Source of the DNA: Buxus sempervirens
Taxonomy: Eukaryota; Streptophyta; Magnoliopsida; Buxales; Buxaceae
Reading direction: 5' to 3'
Assembly (NCBI GenBank): GCA_947561395.2
Contig: OX387184.1
Span: 20,485,687-20,549,686, forward strand
Length of the DNA stretch: 64,000 nt
The notes under the pieces were generated by a model. The model was not told where the DNA came from. It made no database searches and worked only from the letters and a program-made list of their open reading frames with translations. Positions 21,601-35,451 of the stretch are shown here, in pieces; within the stretch, counting starts at the first letter, position 1; the number at the start of each line of letters is the position of its first letter. Position numbers and translations under genes: made by a program.

Positions 21601-22142
21601 CCATTGAGAAACTAACCCTTTTCTGCTTTCCAAAGACACAATCCTCACAAAAGTCCATGTCAACTGAACGCAGTCCTTCAAGCTTTCCCTTTTCCAACAT
21701 TACCTTCATTCCTTTCTGACTCATATGCCCAAGTCTCCTATGCCAAGTCTTAGCATCAATAGAGTTTGATGCTACAGATATTCTGTTGCTGCCAGATGCC
21801 ATATACAAGGTTCCTTCTCTCTTGCAACGAGCTACAAACATAGACCCCTTGGTTATTTTCCATGAATCATCTGTAAATGTGATGTTGTGCCCCAAGTCTG
21901 ATAATTGACTTATCGAAATCAAATTTCTTGCTAATCTGGATACATGTCTCACATTCTTTAACACCAACTCTATGTTGTTTGATGTGACAAGGTTCACATC
22001 ACCTTTCCCAACAATGTCACAGGGTTCATCATCACCAAGATACACCTTTCCAAGTAGTCCCTTCACATAGTTAGAAAACATATCTACATTTGATGTAGCA
22101 TGAAAAGAGGCACCAGGGTCCAAAATCCATGATTCATTCTTA

Positions 22143-23039
22143 GGGGGCGTTTGCTGGGCATTATAGAATTTAGATTCTAGTAGAATCCGATTCCATAATC
22201 CAAAAGGTGTGTTTGGTTCAGATAATAAGGCCGGATTCTACTATCTGATTGTTTAATCAAGCCCATAATCAGAATCTACTTTTTTGGTGACTATAGGGAT
22301 TATGAACATTTGTGCTTATATGTCCAAAACCTGTGATTCTAAAGATTATGTATAATATATTATTATAAATAATAACATTATAAGTATTATAATATAATAT
22401 ATTCTATTATATGATATATAATTGATAATACAATATTATATTATATTACATGTAATATAAATATCATTAATATAATAATATTATATATATTAATACATAT
22501 TATATTATAATTTATATTATAATTTATTATTAATATAATATTATATATATTATAAATTATTATTATTGTAATATAAATTATAATATAACTTATATTATAT
22601 TACAAATTATAATTCTATTATAACTATTATATATTATACGTTGTTATAATATTATTAAAATAATAATAGTGTTATTGTATTACACATAGTTTAAATAATA
22701 ATATTATTATATAATATATAATAGTATTATATATAAATTTATATATTATATAAAAATATACATATTATGTAATAATATATATGATTTTAAATAAGACTTT
22801 AATTTTTCTATATACATTATATTATTTTTACGCAATTTTTAATACAAAAAGTCCAGATTTAATCTGGATGATCAGTTTCAACCAAACAAGATTCCAAATT
22901 CTAGTTTAAAAATCTGAATTCATAATCCAACTTATCCAAATAGGATATTGGATTCTAAATTCAAGGCAATATAATCTTGGTTATAGAATCTAGGATTATA
23001 ATCTGAATCTAGATTCTATAATACCCACCAAACACCACC
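22143..23039. mobile_element. PIF/Harbinger-type MITE, 897 bp, in the copia
   Basis: It is flanked by the 3-base duplication TTA. Terminal inverted repeats read GGGGGCGTTTGCTGGGCATT and, reversed, AGGTGGTGTTTGGTGGGTAT, both continuing into TATAGAAT(C/T)TAGATTC. The centre (about 22,320-22,800) is almost pure A+T with ATATTATA words. There is no transposase. The TTA duplication suits PIF/Harbinger, but the length and AT core leave a little doubt. Confidence 0.8.
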
Positions 23040-24094
23040 TTAGTATCACAGGAAAGAATTAAAGCATCATCAAAATTAAATCCTTCAAAATATTTACCGA
23101 GCCTTCAACACGGTTGTCACTTTGTTCTTGCTTGTTAAGAAACCTGCAATCGCGTTTGAAGTGCAATTTCTTTCCACAATTCCAGCATCCATCACCTTTG
23201 CCTTGTGGAGATCTCAAACCACTCTTTCGTGACTTCAATTGTCCCTTTCCTCTGTCTATTCTCCTATGTGATCTTCCTCTGCCTTCAACACATAAGACAT
23301 TTCCAGACAATTCAGATGTGGAGGACATTTTTCTTGTGGTTTCTTCACTAAGAAGCATTCCGACAACATCTTCAAACTTCATCTCCCCCAACCCTGAAGA
23401 GTTGCTTACAGCCATAACGAAACTATCCCAACTATCTGGCAAACTACACATGATCGCCAACGCCAATATTTCCGAAGCAAACACGATTCCCACCGATTCC
23501 AATTGACTTATGGTTGTGTTGAAATCGTTCAGATGTTCCGTCATGCTTGTGTGATTGGATAGCTTCATGTTGAACAGCTTCTTCATCAAAAAAACCTTAT
23601 TTGATGCAGAGGGTTTTTTGTACATCCTTGCCAAAGTTCACATCAGGCCTTATGTTGTCTTCTCCTTCGTGATGTTGAAAGCTACCTTCGATGCAAGTGT
23701 GAGACAGATCACTCCAAGTGCTTTGTGATCTAGCAGTTACCACTCTTCATCCTTCATATCATTAGGTTTTTTCTCAATCCCCCGTAAAGGTAAATAGAGA
23801 TCCTTCTAATATAAGTAGTCCTCTATATGCATCCTCCAAAGAGCGAAATTAGTTCCATCGAACTTCTCAATCCGTGTAAAACCCCGACCCGGATTATACC
23901 TTAATTATTAAATTTAATTACTTAAAGTGTGATTATTAGACTAATTAAGTACTTGTGTTATGAAGGTGAGGTGGATGTGGATCATGCTTAAGGATTTGAG
24001 GGAAATCAAATTGATTTTTATTGAAGGTTATTAAGGTAAGCTTAGTTAAGATTATTTCTCAATTTCAATTGACTAAGATACCCTCCAATTAGTT

Positions 24095-24740
24095 TAAGTG
24101 TACCTAAAATACCTTCAAAATATACTCAAGGTACTACCTAAGTACACCTAAAGTACACCCAAGTATTACCCAAGGTACCACCCAAGTACATCTAAAGTAC
24201 ACCCAAGTATTACCAAGGTACCACCAAAGTATACCTAAAGTACACCCAAGTATTATCCGAGGTACCATCCAAGTACACCTAAAGTACCCTCTAAAGTATA
24301 CCTAAGGTACCCCCATATATTGCCCAAGGTACCCCATTTGAATACCTAAAGTACCCCCTTGTTTTACCTAAAGTACCCTCCTTGATTTATCTAAGGTATT
24401 CCCATGTGTTTGCCTAAAGTACCCCACTTGTATTGCCTAAGTTACCCCTTGTTTTGCCTAAGATACCCCCTGGTTTCACCTAAGGTACACCCCCCTTATA
24501 TAGCTAAGGTACCCCTTTTGTATAACTAAAGTACCCCCTTATGTAAGTAAAGCACCCCTTGTATAACTAAGGTACCCCCTCCTATAACTAAGGTACCCCC
24601 TCTTGTATAACTAAAGTACCGCCAAGCATCCCTAAAGTATACCCCTTGAATTACTTAAGGAAAAACCCCTTGAAACACCAAGGTACCCCCTCAAATAACA
24701 CTAAGGTACACCCCCCCCCCCCCCAACACTTAACAGTAAG
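24095..24740. repeat. degenerate CTAAAGTACCCC minisatellite
   Basis: About 650 bases of loosely repeated ACCTAAAGTACACCC / CTAAGGTACCCCC units, step roughly 15-25 bases, with many GGTACC palindromes. The unit drifts along the array from CAAGTATTACC-rich to C-rich forms. Confidence 0.8.
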
Positions 24741-25389
24741 GTAACCCCCTTAGTATGTCTTAGATACCCCTCGGGTTTTAGTTGAATAAAAGCTTTGTTT
24801 AGGAACAGATTTTAAAGACCAAAGTTGGGCATATGTAAGGATGCCCTAATTCAAATTTTAAGAGTTTTGAACCTACTTTCTCTTGTATTGAACGTATAGA
24901 ATAAGAGAAGGAGATTGTGAGCTTACTTGAAAGCTTCAAGAAGAAGGAGAAGGAGAGGAGAGCTTGAAGAGAAGTTGTGCTTCTCCATTAAACAAGTAGC
25001 AAATCCTTCAAAACAAAATGTATTACAAAATTCATATTCTTTCTCTAGGGTTTGATTTATTTTGAAGAAATGATCTTGCATGTTGGTATTTGCTTCTAAA
25101 AGTCATAGGTTTTGGTTTTATAACACTCTTGTTTAGTTTTCTATTGATTTGGTATGGGACTACAATCTAGATTGATCATATTTTAGATTTGGGTTTGAGT
25201 TTTGTGTTTTGAATGAGGTTTCATGTGTTGAATTTGTGCTCATATGGATTTGGGATGAATCTTTGTTTTGGAATATGTTTTTAAGTGTGTTGGGATGATT
25301 TATGATCATCCCATTTGGTTTTGGAAAATTTAGGCATGATTGTATGAGTTTTGTATTGAAAAAAGCCAAAAATATTTGAAAACCCAACC

Positions 25390-25580
25390 TGGCGATTAAT
25401 CTTGAGCCAAAACCCCAAAAAAATAAGTTCCTGTTAAGGACAAGATTAGTCTCGTGATTAATCGCGAGCCTCAACACGCGAACGTTGGCTTTGTTGTAGC
25501 TTGGACGCGGGAAAGTCCAACCTCAACGCACACACGTCAAGGCTAATCGCCAGTGATTAATCTGGAGACTAATCGTGGAC
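25390..25580. repeat. GATTAATCGC palindrome cluster
   Basis: CTGGCGATTAATC, GTGATTAATCGCGAG, GGCTAATCGCCAGTGATTAATC and similar words with inverted partners, placed next to the hairpin/C-run as in the other LTRs, but with its own word and no strict period. Confidence 0.7.
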
Positions 25581-25653
25581 CATTTTTTTAGAGTTGTTCA
25601 CCCTTTTTCTCCCCAACCCTTTCCCAAACAACCTAAGCATCCTACACAGCACC

Positions 25654-25732
25654 CTTATTACACGAAAAACATTTAAGTACATATTCTGTATATTTATTGC
25701 TCCATTTACTTAAGTCTTTACATGTAAATAAG
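25654..25732. repeat. decayed copy of the LTR hairpin with C-run
   Basis: The right arm (CCATTTACTTAAGTCTTTACATG) is kept and the left arm is eroded. A 13-C run follows seven bases on, as at 3,432. Confidence 0.6.
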
Positions 25733-27458
25733 GTTTTACCCCCCCCCCCCCATTTGGAACCAATAAAATTACTCCCAAGACCCAATTCCCAACCAATAAA
25801 AAGTCAACTTTCCAATTCATGCCTAAATTTCCAGTTTTCCCGATTTTCATCAAAAACCACTTTTGAGTTTGGTACCCAAATGAGTGATTTAGAAGCCCAT
25901 AAAATTTCAAAATAGTTGTTTACCCTTCATTAAACTACAACCAGAAATTGAGCCCAAAACTCCTTGTGGATTTGTCTAGAAAAATTATATACCCAAAATT
26001 CAACGTTTTTTAACCAAACTTGGAATACTTTTGAGGTCCAAAACTTTTTGTCTCAGAATCCATTGCTTTTTGGTATGGTGACTTATTTGAGAATCCAAAG
26101 ACTATCCCACTCATCCAAAATGTGTTTTGAGGATTTTATAATATTCGTTTTGATCGATTTGGATTTATGAAAGCAAGATTGAAAAACTCTTATATGATTT
26201 GACAAAGCTTTTGGCTTATTGTTTTATTGACAGTGGATGAGGAATTTCACTTGGCCTCAGTTGATTTGATAGTAAATAAGGAATTCCACTTGGCTTATGA
26301 TGTGATTTGGCGGTGGATGGGAAATTCCACTTGGCCTTAGTTAAGCACCGGTTTTACTCATTGATTTGATTGGTTTGGTTTTGAATCGTGAGTCGTCTAA
26401 TTGGATGTTGTTCTTAGTGTGGATCTACTGTGAGTCTAGTCAGTGTGTTGGTGTTGGCTTGTTAGCGTTAATTTCCTTGTCCATATAGCTTTCCACTGTG
26501 GGGTATCAGTGAGGCCCTCTTGGGGTATAAAGGTGCTGCGGCAACCACCCACCGTGTGGTATCGGTGGGATGTTCTTGTGATTCATTTGGTTTGGTTTAG
26601 CAGTGGATGGAGTATTCCACTTGGCCTTGATTATTGGTTTGGTTGTTACTTGCCAGCCCATATGTGGGTGCTCCGCTTGCTGAGATGTCCCTAGCTAAGC
26701 TTCTCTCTGTAAGTCGTGTAGGTGGCAAATGGACAATGGTAATTAATCTAACTTAAAGAAACGCCAACCCACGAGTCTTAACAAGACATGCTTGCAATAT
26801 TTGATTGCTTTTATTGAACTGATTTTATGTGTTATCCGATTGAGTTGTTTTGGTTTACGTTTGGTACTTTATAATTGTGAATATTATCATGATATTATAA
26901 AACTGCATAAATTGTTTCTATACATGCATGTTTGCTACTTACTGGGACTTTAAGTCTCACGCGTGTTTTGTTTTACCGGATTTGTTTTTAGATCCTCCTG
27001 GTGAGTTACGCACTGGGGCAAAGATTTAGGGAGATCCAGATTATAGCCCCGAGGACTACTACTACCACCCATAATAGGACTCTCTTTATGATGTTGTATT
27101 TTGTTTAGAGAGTTGTAAATGGGATGTAAATAACATTTGTGGACTTATACTCTTAGAAGATATCTTTTGTATATGTCTGTATATTTGGGAAAAAACTTGT
27201 GAGCAATTAGATGCCTTAGTTGTATTTTGTATACACAGATATCATGTTTAGAGATTATAACACAAATGATCTTTGTTAGATGAAAAATTTTTATTCCATT
27301 CTTCTTTAGCTTATGCAATTTAATGATTACTTTGTAATTGCCCAGGTTAATTGTGTTTATTAGGTTTTTTTGGACCCATAAGTAGGTCTCAGGAACGGGT
27401 TGGTGCCGTGATAGGGCAGACCCGGTTCTGGGGCGCTACAATCCGCACTTTCCCTTCT

Positions 27459-27961
27459 TGATACCAATCCCTTGCAGATCAAGGGTTAAACCTGTACAAG
27501 TGCTGAGTTAATGGCTTTCTTAAAGTTTCAATTTATTCTTGGAACTAGGTGGTCAATGTGCTAATTTAAGTTTGCTGTTTAGGAAGTTGTTTTCTGGAAT
27601 ATGAGCAGTCAAGTTTGTTTTGAGTGGGATTTTTGAAAGCTGTAACGGCCCATGCTTGGAGGGTTGTTCCAAGTATTACTTAGGTAATCTATCTTAGGAA
27701 GAGGAGGAGGTTTTTTTGGCATTGTTCATGAAAGAAGTCTTTCTTTGCTCTAAACTTTTGGTGGATTCCATTAGTGGAAGAGTTTTCTGCTCTGTATCTC
27801 TTGTGAGTTTATCTTTGGGTGGTGTTTCTGTATCCCATTGCCTTCTTACTTGAGTGGTGAGCTAAATTATCCTTTTAAATGGTGATTACTATATCTCATT
27901 AGAACCATATTCTTTTCTTATTTTCTTTGTCTCTAATTTCTCCTCCACATTTCCAGTATCA
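27459..27961 (+). repeat. 5' LTR of the gypsy element
   Basis: 503 bases, TGATACC...GTATCA, matching 37,086-37,588 at about 98 positions in 100 by eye. Confidence 0.9.
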
Positions 27962-30900
27962 AATTTGGTATCAAAGCCTTGGTTATCATGGCCAATCGAG
28001 GTCAAGGTCGACGTGGTCCGGAAGTTGAATCGAATCCAACTCGTGAAAGAAATCTTCGTGATATTGAGCTGGACGAGTTAAGAAGACAAATACAGCAACC
28101 TCAACAACGTTTAGAACATTATGAACCTTTAGAACGCGATGCATCTCATCATGATTCAAAGGATAGGTCTTCTAATGATGATAATGAAAATCTGAATCCA
28201 TTTCATCGTGCTCGAAATGAAGAAGATGTTCTTCCTTGTCGTTGTCTTCCGCGTAATCAAGGGTTCCAACATGATAGACTAAATGTGAAAGTTGACATTC
28301 CAGAGTTTGAAGGGAAGATGCAACCAGAAGAGTTTATCGATTGGTTATACTCAGTTGATCAAGTCTTTGATTACAAAGAAATTCCAGATCATCGCAAGGT
28401 AAAGCTTGTGGCCATCAAACTTAAAAAGTATGCTTCCTTATGGTGGGAAAATATGAAGAAGCAAAGAGCACGTGAAGGGAGAAGCCGTGTTGTTACATGG
28501 GAGAAGATGAAGAAAGAGCTTAAGAGAAAGTTTTTGCCAAAAAATTACCGACAAGATCTTTACCTTAAGTTCCACAATTTCAAGCAAAAAGATGTTTCTG
28601 TGGAGGACTACACTGCAGAATTTCACCATCTTATGATGAAATGTGATGTTGCTAAACTGGAGGAACAAACTATAGCTCGCTATCTTGGTGGGTTGAAAAC
28701 GGAAGTTAGCAATGTTGTACAGTTACAACCATATTGGAGCTATGCTAATGTTGTCAAACTTGCGATAAAGGTGGAGAAGCAACTAAAAGAGACTCGTGGT
28801 GGTAGCCAAAGGTTCGTGACAAGAAATGGGTATTCCAACTGGGGGAGTATTTCAACTACCAAGCAAGCTTCAGCAAGTAAGCCTACAAATCCCAAGTTCT
28901 CAAAGAAGGAAGTGGGAGCTAGCTCAAGTCTTCCCACTGTTGACTCCCGCAAGTGTTTCAAGTGCCAAGGATTTGGCCATATAGCCGCTGATTGTCCAAA
29001 TCGTAGAGTGGTGACTCTCATTGAAGAAGATTTGAGTGAAGGAAATGATGGAGAGGATGAAAAGAAGTTAGAAGAAGAAGCAGAAAACATCACCTATGCT
29101 GATGATGGAGAATCCCTTTTTGTTCGACGAAGTTTGAACGTAGAACGCAAGGATCATGATGATTGGCTCCGCACCAACATTTTTCACACAAGGTGTACTT
29201 CTCATTGCAAAGTATGCACTGTCATAATTGGAGGAAGCTGCGAAAATGTGGTGGCTGAAAATATGGTGGGAGATTGAAACTCAAGATGGAACCACACCCT
29301 CATCCGTACAAACTCTCATGGCTTCGCAAAGGTAACGAGGTAAAAGTTAACAAGCGTTGTCTTGTTGTTTTTTCTATTGGCAAGAACTACAATGATGAGG
29401 TAATATGTGACGTAGTACCTATGGATGCTTGTCATTTACTTCTTGGTAGGCCATGGCAATATGACAGAAAAACTATCCATGATGAGTTTAGAAATACTTA
29501 TGCTTTTGTCAAGGATGGAGTGAAGGTAACCTTGGCTCCATTTCGGTTAGAGATAGATCCTAAACCGGACAAAGGGAAGGGAAGCAACCTACTCTCTAAA
29601 TCTGATCTTGAGAAAGTGTTGGTAGATTCTACAGAAGCTTGTGCTCTTGTGGTGTTAGAAGAAAATGGAGAAAGGCATGAACCACCTCCTATATTGCAAC
29701 CCCTTCTTGCTGAATTTTAGGATGTCATTCCTGAAGCCATTCCACCTGGTCTTCCTCCTATGAGAGATATTCAACACTATATTGATCTTGTATCTGGTTC
29801 GGTTATTCCTAACAAGGCAGCCTACAGGATGAGTCCTAAGGAGAATGAAGAGCTACGAAGGCAAGTAGAGGAGCTTCTAGCTAAAGGCTTGGTGAAGGAA
29901 AGTATGAGCCCATGTGCTGTCCCAGCTCTTCTTGTTCCAAAGAAAGATGGAACATGGCGCATGTGTGTTGACAGTAGGATGATGAATAAGATTACTATAA
30001 AGTACCGCTTTCCAATTCCTCGTCTTGATGATCTTCTTGACCAACTTCATGGTGCCACTATCTTTTCAAAGATAGATTTACGAAGTGGATATCATCAAAT
30101 CCGAATGAGGCCTGGTGATGAACGGAAAACGGCCTTCAAAACTCGGGATGGTCTCTATGAATGGATGGTTATGCCTTTTGGGCTTTCTAATGCTCCTAGT
30201 ACCTTAATGCATCTTATGAATCATGTCTTTAGACCTTTCATTGGGCATTTTATTGTTGTCTATTTTGATGACATTTTGGTATACAGCAAGCATAAAGAGC
30301 AACACTTGGAGCATTTGCGTCAAGTATTCAACACTTTAAGAGCACAGAAGCTATATGCAAATTTGAAAAAGTGTCACTTTTTCACTAACAGCCTTATTTT
30401 TTTGGGCTATGTTGTTTCCAGCAAAGGCATAGAAATGGATCCTAGCAAGATTGAAGCAATTACCAACTAGCCTACTCCAATGTCACTCCATGATATTCGA
30501 AGCTTTCATGGTCTTGCATCATTTTATCGACGATTCATCAAAGGATTCAGCACTCTTATATCTCCTATTACTGAATGTTTGAAAGGTGGTACATTCAAAT
30601 GAACCAGCGAAGCTGAGAAGAGCTTTGAATTATTGAAGAAGAAGGTGACTGAAGCTCCACTTCTTTCCTTACCAAATTTCGAGAAGCTATTTGAAGTTGA
30701 CTGTGACGCTTCCAATATGGGCATTAGTGCTGTTCTTAGCCAAGAAGGAAAACCCATTGCCTTTTTCAGTGAAAAGTTGAATGAATCTCGAAAGAAATAC
30801 TCAACTTATGATAAGGAATTCTATGCCATTGTTTGGGCATTGCATCATTGGAGTCACTACCTTCTCCCCAAAGATTTCATTCTATTTTCTGATCATGAAG

Positions 30901-31411
30901 CATTGAAGTACTTGAATAGTCAACAGAAACTCAATAGTCGGCATGCCAAGTGGAGTGAGTTCTTACAATCTTTTTCTTTTGTTCTTAAGCATAAAGCAGG
31001 TGCTCAAAATCAAGTAGCTGATGCATTAAGTCGTAGGCATTTCTTGCTTTCTACTATGCAAGTAAATATCTTTGGCTTTGAAGTAGTAAAAGAATTGTAC
31101 AAAGAGGATCCGTACTTTGCAAAGGTATAGGAAGAATCTGCAAAAGGCCCTTATCAGCAATTTTTGTTACAAAATGGCTATCTATTCAAAGGTAACCAGC
31201 TATGTGTTCCACAATGTTCTTTAAGGAATGCCATTATTATTGAAGCTCATGGTGGAGGACTTGCTGGACATTTTGGGAGAGATAAAACACTTGCTCTTGT
31301 GAAAGAAAATTTCTATTGGCCAAGGATGGAACGGGATATTATACGTCATTTGGAACGATGTCAAACTTGTCATATTGCTAAGAGCCATGGCCAAAATACA
31401 GGATTGTACAC

Positions 31412-34363
31412 TGTGCGCACCCGATTTTGGTCGCACGACGAGGCGCACGCGTAATGACGCGTGCCTCAGGGTTTGTTTGGAGTCGCCACTGCCTGATGGG
31501 GTGCAGGCAAACACCTGGGTGCCTAAGTTTTTCTACTAAGGCTTTTGGTCTGCGGCTTTGAGATTCTAAGTAGGGGCTCAGTTGCGGTCTGAGGAAGTCC
31601 GTAGACACCCCAGTCCACCCCGTCAAGTGACGGGTCCCATAGGTTTCCCTGGTTTGAGTCAACTTTGGTCTCTCACTCACCCGATTCCTATTCCAGCATG
31701 CAACTTTGATTAAGTCTGGCGGGACCGCCAAAGTGGTGTGGGTCCCTTTACTTGATTTTATCTTTTTAATTAAGATGATCTGGGCCTGGTGGGGTGGGCC
31801 CCGTTGGAAGGTCCACGGTATCCCTTGGTGGGCCAAGTGTGGCCCGCATGTTCCTTGGTGGGCCAAGTATGGCCCTTTGGACTTTGGCTCACTTTGAATT
31901 GATTTTATTTTAGAGTTCAAGTTGGATTAGTTAGGTGGATTTCATGCCAAAAGTGGGCCGGGATTGCTTTGTGGGCCCTTGAGTGGGCCCCACAAATGGT
32001 TGCCAAGTGATTTTGATTTTATCTTTCTTATCTGTGTCAAAATGGGCCAAGCATTGGGCTTGGGGCCCTTTACCTGGGCTTGGGCTTGAAAGCCCAAGGC
32101 TTCCTGAATTAGGGTTTGGAAACCCTAAGTTGGTCGGGTTCATGGGCTTAGTGGGCCCGATAGGCCCTACCCGTGGTCTCGGCCAAACCACATCCTACTT
32201 TAATCATGCATGGCCCAATTAGGGCTTGGGTGGGCCTCAAGTGGTCTGGCCCACTCAAATCTTTTATTATCTTAGTTAAGCAAAATGAATTGGTCGGGCT
32301 TGGTGGGCCCCGTTGGAAGGCCCACTGGAAACCAAGTTGGATCAAGGGTCCAAGTCCCATGTTGGGTTTCCGGGTGACCCGGAAACCCTATTGGTTTGTC
32401 CGGTTCGGAAATGGCATTAACATTTAGCAATAATCATAGAAAAAACACAAGATGAACACTTTGTCAGAAAAGAAACTGGCTCAATGTGCTGGGTCCAAGG
32501 GGAGGTACCCGGGGGCCCTGTGGGCGAAGCGAAGCCCATGGGGTGGGGTACCTCCCCGTACCAGTACAGTAAAGGGCATTTTCGGAAATTTTCAAAAATA
32601 TAGCATTTCGGCAGGCTTTTAGGGGTATGCGCCGACCTCGGGCGCTAGGCGCGAGGTCGGCGCGGGCCGGGCGGACCAAAAAACCCGCGAAGCGCGAAAA
32701 GCGCTCGTGCGAGATTCGCGCGAGCTTCGCGCGAGGTTCGCGCGAGCTTCGCGCGAGGTTCACGCGAGGTTCGCGCGAGCTTCGCGCGAGGTTCACGCGA
32801 GGTTCACGCGAAGTCTTCGCGCGAGCTTCGCGCGAGCCTCGCGGACCCTCGATGCTCTTGGTTTTCATTCAATCTCCCTTCCTTAGCTGATTTTAAGCTC
32901 TGTAATCGTTTTTTTTGGCTCTGTAAGCCCTCCCAGGGCTTGGACCACTCCCCAGAAGACACTTTAACTTTTATTGGAATTGATCTAACCTAAGTTGTGA
33001 GGGTCAACCCTCTCTGCAAACCTACAAATCCGAACACCCAAACACCCAAACACTAACAGAACATACAAGGGAAGGGAACTGGGGGCTTTATCGGGATACA
33101 ACAGAGAGGGAGAACTCATAGGGGGAACATGCTCCCCCTTCGAATCAATCAAAACAGAACATAAATAGCATGTTGAGATGGAAAACTTGCTCACTTTCTA
33201 CATGTTAAAACAATAACTGAGAGAGAGAATCACCTTGGTTCCAAACCTTTGCAAAGCAGGCCGGAGGTTCCCTGGAGCTCACAAGCTGCTGCGGAAGGCT
33301 CCTTCTTCTCACACCAAGAGCACGGCCTCCTTCGGATTTGACGAGGAAGAAGAGGAAGGGAGGGGACCTGTGTGTATGTTCTTTTTCTTCAAAATCCCGA
33401 GCCCAAAAAAACAATGCCGAAACCAAAAAAAAAGTCCAGAACCCTGGAACTCTCCCACCAAAATTTCCGAACCCCCACCAAAATTTTTGAACCCTTGGAA
33501 ATGAAACCCTGCGCGGCTTTTATAGAAGAGTACAGAGGGTATCCGCCGAGTTTGGCGCTCACCTCAAGGTGAGCGCATACCCCCTGCCACATTCGCGCAA
33601 GCGACCTAATCATTTCAAAATAATAAATGCCGCCGCTCGTTTGTTTTAAAAATCTGAAAATTAGGATATGGTCCCTAGGATATTTAGGTTTAATATTATT
33701 TTATTCAGATATTTTCAAATACTTTCAGATTGGTCCCTGGGATATTTTGAATGTTTGGATATTTATGGATTTGATCCCCGAGATATTTTTCTGCGCAACT
33801 CGCCACGTGTGCAGCTTTTTGCCACGTGCGCAGTTCGCCGGTTTTGCTGCTCGGGAACTTCGCCAGCTCATATTTTCTTCACCCGGGCTCCGATCTGGGC
33901 AAACTCAGTGGCGTTAGAATCGTATCGGAGCTCTCTATCCCATGACCTAGGGGTAGGCCTCCGGATCGGATTTTACCAGAAAGTCAACTTTTGGCTTCGC
34001 CCAAGTTTGACCGCCCGCAGAACCTTCATCCGGACTCCGATTCCTGCAAACTCAGTTGTGCTGGAATCGTGTCGAGATTCTCTATCCAATGATATAAACC
34101 AAGGCCTCTAGATCGGATTTTAGCAGAAAGTCAACTTTTGGCTCTGCCCAAGTTTGACCGCCCACAGAACCTTCCCCCGGACTCCGATTCCTGCAAACTC
34201 AGTTGCGCTGGAATCGTGTCGAGATTCTCTATCCAATGATATAAAGCAAGGCCTCTAAATATCACTTAATCAAAAATTCAACTTTTTGTCCCTTCGGGGT
34301 TTGACTTTCTACCAGGGTTTTCATTTTTAGCAATTTCAGGGGTGCAAAAATAAGGTGCTTACA
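31412..34363 (-). mobile_element. solo LTR, TGTAAGC/GTGCGCACA family, 2.95 kb, in the gypsy integrase
   Basis: On the minus strand it runs TGTAAGCACC to GTGCGCACA, with the duplication TACAC at both sides (31407-31411, 34364-34368). It holds a GCGCGAG(C/G)TTC array, a GGTGAGCGC dyad just upstream of the minus-strand TATA box CTATAAAAGCC, and near its 5' end a tandem duplication of about 147 bases (33,958-34,255). The GGAGTCGCC word near its 3' end matches the 9,984 copy. It must be younger than the gypsy element. Confidence 0.88.
32640..32850. repeat. GCGCGAGCTTC / GCGCGAGGTTC tandem array
   Basis: Alternating GCGCGAGCTTC and GCGCGAGGTTC/ACGCGAGGTTC units of about 10-11 bases over some 150 bases, preceded by a GCGCCGACCTCGGGCGC dyad. 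The block is far richer in CpG than its surroundings. The two open frames over it are repeat products. Confidence 0.8.
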
Positions 34364-35148
34364 TACACACCACTTCCTATTCCTAAGTCCCCATGGGAAG
34401 ATGTTAGTATGGATTTTGTGGTGGGTTTGCCAAAGACTCAAAGGAACAAAGATTAAGTTATGGTAGTTGTTGATCGTTACTCAAAGATGGCTCATTTTGT
34501 TCCATGTAGCAAGACTCTTGATGCCTCTCATGTAGCTGATCTTTATTTTCGAGAGATAGTCAAGCTTCATGGTATTCCAAGGACAATCACTTCAGATCGA
34601 GACACCAAATTCATGAGCCATTTTTGGCACACACTTTGGAGGAAACTTGGTACTAATCTTCACTTTAGTTCAACTTGTCATCCTCAAAGTGATGGTCAAA
34701 CCGAGGTGGTCAACAGAAGTTTGGGAAATTTGTTAAGAAGTTATGTGGGAAAAAATATTCGGCAATGGGATCTCTTGCTTGCACAAGCTGAGTTTGGTTA
34801 TAATCGATCTACTAGTCAAACTACTGGCCATAGTCCATTTGAAGTTGTATATGGACAAAATCCCATTAGCCCATTGGATTTAGCACCACTCCCTACTACT
34901 CATCATTTTAGTGGAGACGCAGAGGAAAGGGTGAAGTACATCAAAAAGTTACATGAACAGGTTCGTGAGCATATTCTCAAGCAAACTGAAAAGTATAAAA
35001 AGCAAGCCAACAAGCATCGAAAACCAACAGCTTTCAAAGAGGTGTAGACACCCCAAATTGCACTACAAAATGAGAAAATAATTGAAAACATGTAATTGGG
35101 ATTTGAAACAGGTCAAAAAAGTGTAAAATCTGGCCAAACTAGTCATGA

Positions 35149-35251
35149 CCATATTTTGTTTACGGTCTGGTCATGCCTGTAGTTGATATACGGGCACGGT
35201 GTGCCCGTATTAATAATACGGGCAGGGCGTAACCGTAATATATATACGGGC
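35149..35251. repeat. 28-bp-period array of CCGTA/TACGG palindromes
   Basis: Four 19-base units start at 35149, 35177, 35205 and 35233, again exactly 28 bases apart. Outer units are less perfect than inner ones. TATAAATA follows at 35,452, the same distance as in the sister LTR. Confidence 0.9.
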
Positions 35252-35451
35252 ACGGGGGTTTTGTGCGAATTTTGCCTTTTTCGATTTCTGAGCCTTATCT
35301 GCATCCAAATATCTCTCTATGAATTTCGAATTATCTTATTTATCCTTTCGAATTATCCTATTTGGCAATGGATTGGCATTATCCCTGTTTTCAATTCAAT
35401 CTGGAAGATCTCGGTATATCCCTCTAGACCAACCATACCCCTAGGTTTGCC

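Larger units (their letters stand above)
23875..27440 (+). mobile_element. solo LTR, TGTAAAACCCCGA family, 3.6 kb, in the copia
   Basis: Starts TGTAAAACCCCGACCCGG, ends GGTTCTGGGGCGCTACA and has the target-site duplication ATCCG on both sides. It contains a degenerate GTACC minisatellite, a GATTAATCGC word cluster, a decayed copy of the 82-base hairpin with a 13-C run, and GGAATTCCACTTGGCC repeats (26,230-26,640). Possibly Tekay/Del type (inference). No internal domain. Confidence 0.85.

Noticed and set aside
22320-22800. AT-rich region as a possible replication origin or matrix attachment region
   Set aside because: It is the core of a MITE with clear ends and a TTA duplication; no independent evidence.
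32464-32890. Arginine/serine-rich frames on both strands
   Set aside because: Readings of the GCGCGAG tandem array inside a solo LTR.
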